From assembly GCA_964243435.1 (NCBI GenBank), contig CAXTFM010000008.1, positions 1 to 57,669 on the forward strand: DNA of 57,669 nucleotides. Direction: 5' to 3'. The stretch is from RH-AL1 sp964243435. Its GTDB lineage: Bacteria > Pseudomonadota > Alphaproteobacteria > Rhizobiales > Beijerinckiaceae. Under the pieces are notes generated by a model. It was not told the origin of the DNA and searched no databases. It worked only from the letters and a program-made list of their open reading frames with translations. The position numbers and the translations under genes are program-made. Shown here in pieces: positions 54,453 to 57,669 of this stretch. Numbering within the stretch: position 1 is the stretch's first letter; each line of letters starts with the position of its first letter.

Positions 54453-55457
54453 TCAGGCGCGACCTTCATGGATCACATCGGCTTCCGGGAGCAGCCATCG
54501 CCCGTCCTTGAGGACGACAACGCCGTCGAGCGACAGCGTCGGCCGCCACATCAGCGAGTCGAAATGCGTCAAGGTCTTGACCTCGCCGCCGAGCAGCACG
54601 CTCGTGCCGATGCCGATATGGGCGGTGCCGTAGACGCCTTCGTCATGCAGCATCACGCCTTCCATCGGGCAGTGCGGGTTCAGGCCGAACGAGATCTGGG
54701 CGATGTTGTAGACGGCGGGATCGCCCTGGCGCGCGAGCAGCCGGTCGAGGGCGTCGGCCTGGTACCCTCCCGAGATGTCAGTGACGCGCCCGTTGCCGAC
54801 GCCGAACCGGATCGGCTCCTTCACGAGGCCGATGCCGTAATATGGGATGCTGGCGTCGACGATGATGACGCCCTCGGATGTGCCCAAGACGGGCGACGAG
54901 CTGGTCTCGATGTTGGGGACGGTCGTGAAGTCGCCGGGGTTGCGCACGAGGCCGCAATGGGGGTTCGACGGGCGGTTCTTCAGGCTGAGCCGGAGGTCCG
55001 TCCCGGCGGGCGTCGTGAGATGGACCCTGTCGCAGTTCGCGAGGAGGTCGCCCACCTTGAAGCAGAGCGGCCTGATCGCGGCGAAGTCGGCGTCTATGCC
55101 GCCGGTCACCAGCATGCCCGGGTTGAACTGGGACAGCATGATACCGCGCGCGCCGTTCCCGATCGCGGTCCGCGTCGCATCGGTGTGCGTGATCGACTGC
55201 TTGACCGGCGTGAAGATCACGTCGGCGGCCTGCATGGCGGCGGCAACCGCCCGCGTTGGTTCCTGCCCGTCGATGGAGCGCGGCGGCATCACCACGATGT
55301 TGACGTTCTCGGTCCGCTCGAGCGCGGCCGCGGCGACGGCCTCGGCCACGCGATGCCCGGCGAAGTCGGTGACGATGACGACCTCTTCGCCCGGCTGGAC
55401 GTTCGCGCAGGTGCCCACCAGCTTCCGGGCACCCTTCAGCATCAACAGGTTGTCCAA
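54453..55457 (-). CDS. Peptidase M29/NicX-like metalloenzyme
   Basis: A 334-residue protein of the aminopeptidase M29 superfamily, which also contains 2,5-dihydroxypyridine dioxygenase NicX. It begins DNLLMLKGARKLVGTCANVQPGEEVVIVTD, like NicX. The metal site appears as GLNPHCPMEGVMLHDEGVYGTAHIGIG and THFDSLMW, which carry the expected Glu, His and Asp residues. Whether it is an aminopeptidase or a ring-cleaving oxygenase is open. It is convergent with hyuB, so it may belong to the same pathway. Confidence 0.75.
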   Translation of the reverse strand: MDNLLMLKGARKLVGTCANVQPGEEVVIVTDFAGHRVAEAVAAAALERTENVNIVVMPPRSIDGQEPTRAVAAAMQAADVIFTPVKQSITHTDATRTAIGNGARGIMLSQFNPGMLVTGGIDADFAAIRPLCFKVGDLLANCDRVHLTTPAGTDLRLSLKNRPSNPHCGLVRNPGDFTTVPNIETSSSPVLGTSEGVIIVDASIPYYGIGLVKEPIRFGVGNGRVTDISGGYQADALDRLLARQGDPAVYNIAQISFGLNPHCPMEGVMLHDEGVYGTAHIGIGTSVLLGGEVKTLTHFDSLMWRPTLSLDGVVVLKDGRWLLPEADVIHEGRA

Positions 55458-56138
55458 TCGAGGTCTCCCTTGTTCCCGTCGCGGCGCAAGAACGATGCGC
55501 CTGTGCCGCGCGACAGGCTCGTCGCTGCGTCGGAGAGTATGTACTACATGCGTGTAAGGGCAATCTAACCGGAGCGTCCAGGATCGATCTCATGCATCGA
55601 TGCACAACAACGCTCGCTGCATGCTGAGTGTCGCATTCCTTTGTTGCATAGCGAATGACGACTTGATCTGCGCGATGGATTCTACTTGATCTTGGGCCTC
55701 AGCGCATCCAGGGAGGATCCCTGATCCATCTGTGAAAAACACGGAGGGCGTTGCGAGGACATGAAGAAGTCGGGCCGCATCGACACCTGGGCGGCCGGGT
55801 CAACGACACGCCATCGTCCCTGCGAACACGCGCGCTCGTCCGGTCAAGGCGGATGCCGTTCCATACTTGAAGAAAAGCTGAACCATGTCGAAGCGGAGAT
55901 GGCCGCCAGGATCACGGATGTCATCCGGCGCAAGGGCCTCACCGTCCGCTGCCGCTTCACGGAAACGCCGACCCGTGGGAGAGTTCGATACGGCGCGCAA
56001 GGCATCGTCGTTGCAGCGAACGGCCGTCTGTCGCGAGCGCCGCGCCGACATCCACCTTGCCTTCTCCACGACCGGCGGCACTCCTGCCCGTCCCCTTTGG
56101 ATCAGTCAGGTGACGTTGAACGCCTCCAAGCGACCCGA
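55458..56138. other. Gap between the M29-like gene and the aminotransferase
   Basis: This 681-base stretch has no recognised gene. The first part, 55540-55720, is relatively A/T-rich with ATGCATCGATGCA and should hold the M29-like gene promoter. A plus-strand frame opens at ATG 55761 and stays open to the window end, but most of it is antisense to the aminotransferase; I do not call it. Confidence 0.45.
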
Positions 56139-57473
56139 TCAATTCATGGTCTGCGCGACGGCCACGTCAATGGCGTCGCCGAGCTGCGCCACCACCGTGT
56201 CGATCGTCGCCGCATCGATGATGAAGGGTGGCGCCAGCAGGATATGGTCGCCCTGCCGGCCGTCGATCGTACCGCCGGCGGGGTAGACGGCGAGGCCGCG
56301 GTCCATCGCGGCGTTCTTCACGCGCGCGTTGAGCTTGAGGGCGGGGTCGAACGGCGCCTTGTTCGCCCGGTCGGCGACAAGCTCGACGCCGACGAACAGC
56401 CCGCGTCCGCGGATGTCGCCGACATGGGGATGATTGCCGAAACGTTCGCCGAGGCGGTGGCGCAGGTGCGCCCCCATCGCGACCACGTTGTCGAGCAACC
56501 GGTCGCGGGCGATCACCTCCTGCACGGCAAGGGCGGCCGCGCAGGCCATGGGATGGCAGACATAGGTGTGTCCATGCTGGAATGCGCCGGAACCGTTGGC
56601 GAAGGCGTCGTAGATTTTTCCCGAAAGCAGCGTCGCGCCGATCGGCTGGTAGCCGCCACCGAGCCCCTTTGCGATCGTCATCAGGTCGGGGGCGATGCCG
56701 TCCTGCTCGCAGGCGTGGAGCGTGCCGGTGCGGCCCATGCCGCACATTACCTCATCGAGGATGAGGAGGACGCCGTAGCGGTCGCAGATAGCCCTGATCC
56801 GCTTGAAGTAGTCTGCCACGGCCGGCACCGCGCCGGCGGTGGCGCCGACGACCGTCTCGGCGACGAAGGCCATGACCGTGTCGGGGCCGAGTTCGAGGAT
56901 CTTGTCCTCCAAGGACTGGGCCGCACGGGCGGCATAGGCGGCGTCGCTCTCTCCCGGCTTCTGGAAGCGGAAGGCGAAGCAGGGATCGATGTGGTGCGTT
57001 TCCGCGAGCAGCGGCGTGAAGGGCGCGCGGCGCCACTCGTTGCCGCCCGTCGCGAGCGCCCCCAGCGTGTTGCCGTGATAGCTCTGCCGCCGGGCGATGA
57101 TCCGGCTGCGTTCGGGCTTGCCGAGCTCCACGAAGTACTGGCGCGCCATCTTGAGCGCCGCCTCGACCGCTTCCGAGCCGCCGGAGGTGAAGTACACGTG
57201 GGTGATGCCGGCGGGCGCGTCGGCAACCACACGCTCGGCCAGCGCCTCGGCCACCTCGCTCGTGAAGAAACTCGTGTGGGCGTAGGCGAGCGTGTCGGCC
57301 TGCCTGTGCAGGGCGGCGATCACGTCCGGGTGGCCGTGCCCGAGGCAGGACACGGCCGCGCCGCCCGAAGCGTCGATGGTGGCACGGCCGTCCCGATCGA
57401 ACAGCGCGACACCCCGGCCGCTGACGGCGGTGCGCAGGGCGCCGTTGATCTGGCGGTGCAGGATGCGCGTCAT
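56139..57473 (-). CDS. Class III aminotransferase
   Basis: A 444-residue PLP-dependent omega-aminotransferase. YFTSGGSEAVEAALK binds the cofactor phosphate, LILDEVMCGMGRTG holds the Asp that contacts the pyridine nitrogen, and Lys in TIAKGLGGGYQPIGA forms the Schiff base. The family moves amino groups from omega-amino acids, polyamines or beta-alanine-like compounds to pyruvate or 2-oxoglutarate. Such enzymes are common in hydantoin or pyrimidine breakdown. It follows a possible enolase-superfamily gene on the strand. Confidence 0.92.
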   Translation of the reverse strand: MTRILHRQINGALRTAVSGRGVALFDRDGRATIDASGGAAVSCLGHGHPDVIAALHRQADTLAYAHTSFFTSEVAEALAERVVADAPAGITHVYFTSGGSEAVEAALKMARQYFVELGKPERSRIIARRQSYHGNTLGALATGGNEWRRAPFTPLLAETHHIDPCFAFRFQKPGESDAAYAARAAQSLEDKILELGPDTVMAFVAETVVGATAGAVPAVADYFKRIRAICDRYGVLLILDEVMCGMGRTGTLHACEQDGIAPDLMTIAKGLGGGYQPIGATLLSGKIYDAFANGSGAFQHGHTYVCHPMACAAALAVQEVIARDRLLDNVVAMGAHLRHRLGERFGNHPHVGDIRGRGLFVGVELVADRANKAPFDPALKLNARVKNAAMDRGLAVYPAGGTIDGRQGDHILLAPPFIIDAATIDTVVAQLGDAIDVAVAQTMN

Positions 57474-57491
57474 GGTGGCTGTCCTTGCTGG

Positions 57492-57669
57492 TCAGTGGGC
57501 GATAGGCCGCGCGGGCAGGCGCAGGTCGGCGCTCGCGACGGTGTGGCGGGTGATGAATGCCGGTCGAAGCCGAGGCAATCAGGCAGCGTGATCTCGCCGT
57601 TGACGACCCGCGACGGCTCGCCGTTCAGGAGGTCGAAGTCGAGCACGTTCGTTCCGCGGACGTATTCGA
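57492..57669 (-). pseudogene. Frameshifted 3' end of a possible enolase-superfamily gene (partial)
   Basis: From the window edge the minus strand reads EYVRGTNVLDFDLLNGEP, then VVNGEITLPDCLGFDR. This resembles the C-terminal end of mandelate racemase/muconate cycloisomerase-like proteins (V-x-G-x-I-x-x-P). At about 57555-57575 the frame must shift to continue as AFITRHTVASADLRLPARP and IAH, which ends at 57492 before the aminotransferase. The break suggests a one-base indel or a sequence error. The rest of the gene lies outside the window. Confidence 0.4.

Noticed and set aside
55761..57669. Plus-strand frame from ATG 55761 with no stop up to the window end
   Set aside because: From 56139 on it is antisense to the class III aminotransferase. 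The first 125 codons have no recognised domain and no good ribosome-binding site.
1..57669. tRNA, rRNA or CRISPR features
   Set aside because: No CCA-ended cloverleaf pattern, rRNA motif or regularly spaced repeat was noticed by eye. A tRNA or covariance-model scan could still find something.

Overview
The window is a GC-rich alphaproteobacterial chromosome segment. It most likely comes from Hyphomicrobiales (Rhizobiales). The evidence is an rnd-lptC-lptA-lptB-rpoN block, an xseA-DUF2093 pair, an lnt gene followed by a PraR-like HTH regulator, a tsaB-rimI-miaB-phoH-ybeY-corC run, a RegB/RegA (ActS/ActR) redox pair, an intracellular PHA depolymerase and DUF1236/DUF6894 proteins. The genus cannot be fixed from sequence alone. 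No rRNA, tRNA or CRISPR array was seen.

Layout. 0.5-7.2 kb: a small secreted phospholipase A2-like protein, then typA, two small zinc/cysteine proteins (DUF2256 and an SmtA-type metallothionein) and dnaE, all on the minus strand. 7.5-10.8 kb: a plus-strand operon with a cis-3-chloroacrylic acid dehalogenase-like tautomerase, cysD and a cysN-cysC fusion, joined by overlapping stop/start codons. 11.2-13.4 kb: cutA, a secreted cyclase-family protein, mmcB and a DUF1236 protein. 13.6-18.5 kb: RNase D, the LPS-export genes lptC, lptA and lptB, and sigma-54. 18.6-22.4 kb: phaZ facing away from the regB-regA pair. 22.4-27.9 kb, minus strand: DUF2093, xseA, an anti-sigma/ECF sigma pair, an XRE regulator and lnt. 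28-33 kb: cobO, an isolated rplS, a CYTH-CHAD protein, a GST whose tail is frameshifted, and fbp.

33.0-35.2 kb holds a three-gene, translationally coupled cassette: a PD-(D/E)xK nuclease-like protein, a ParA ATPase and a protein with a basic tail. It lies 12 bp from the end of corC, where the usual corC-lnt neighbourhood is broken. This is the best candidate for an undescribed mobile or defence-like system. 35.2-40.6 kb is the conserved corC-ybeY-phoH-miaB-rimI-tsaB run.

40.9-57.7 kb is accessory: an oxalate/formate-type MFS carrier, a decayed GreA-like gene, small unknown proteins, an aspartate aminotransferase gene stopped by an in-frame amber codon, a PotABCD-type ABC transporter, divergent N-methylhydantoinase A/B genes, an M29/NicX-like metalloenzyme, a class III aminotransferase and the frameshifted end of a possible enolase-superfamily gene. 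Together the last group looks like an uptake and breakdown locus for an organic nitrogen compound, perhaps hydantoin-like. Several broken frames in this half mean either ongoing gene decay or sequence errors.
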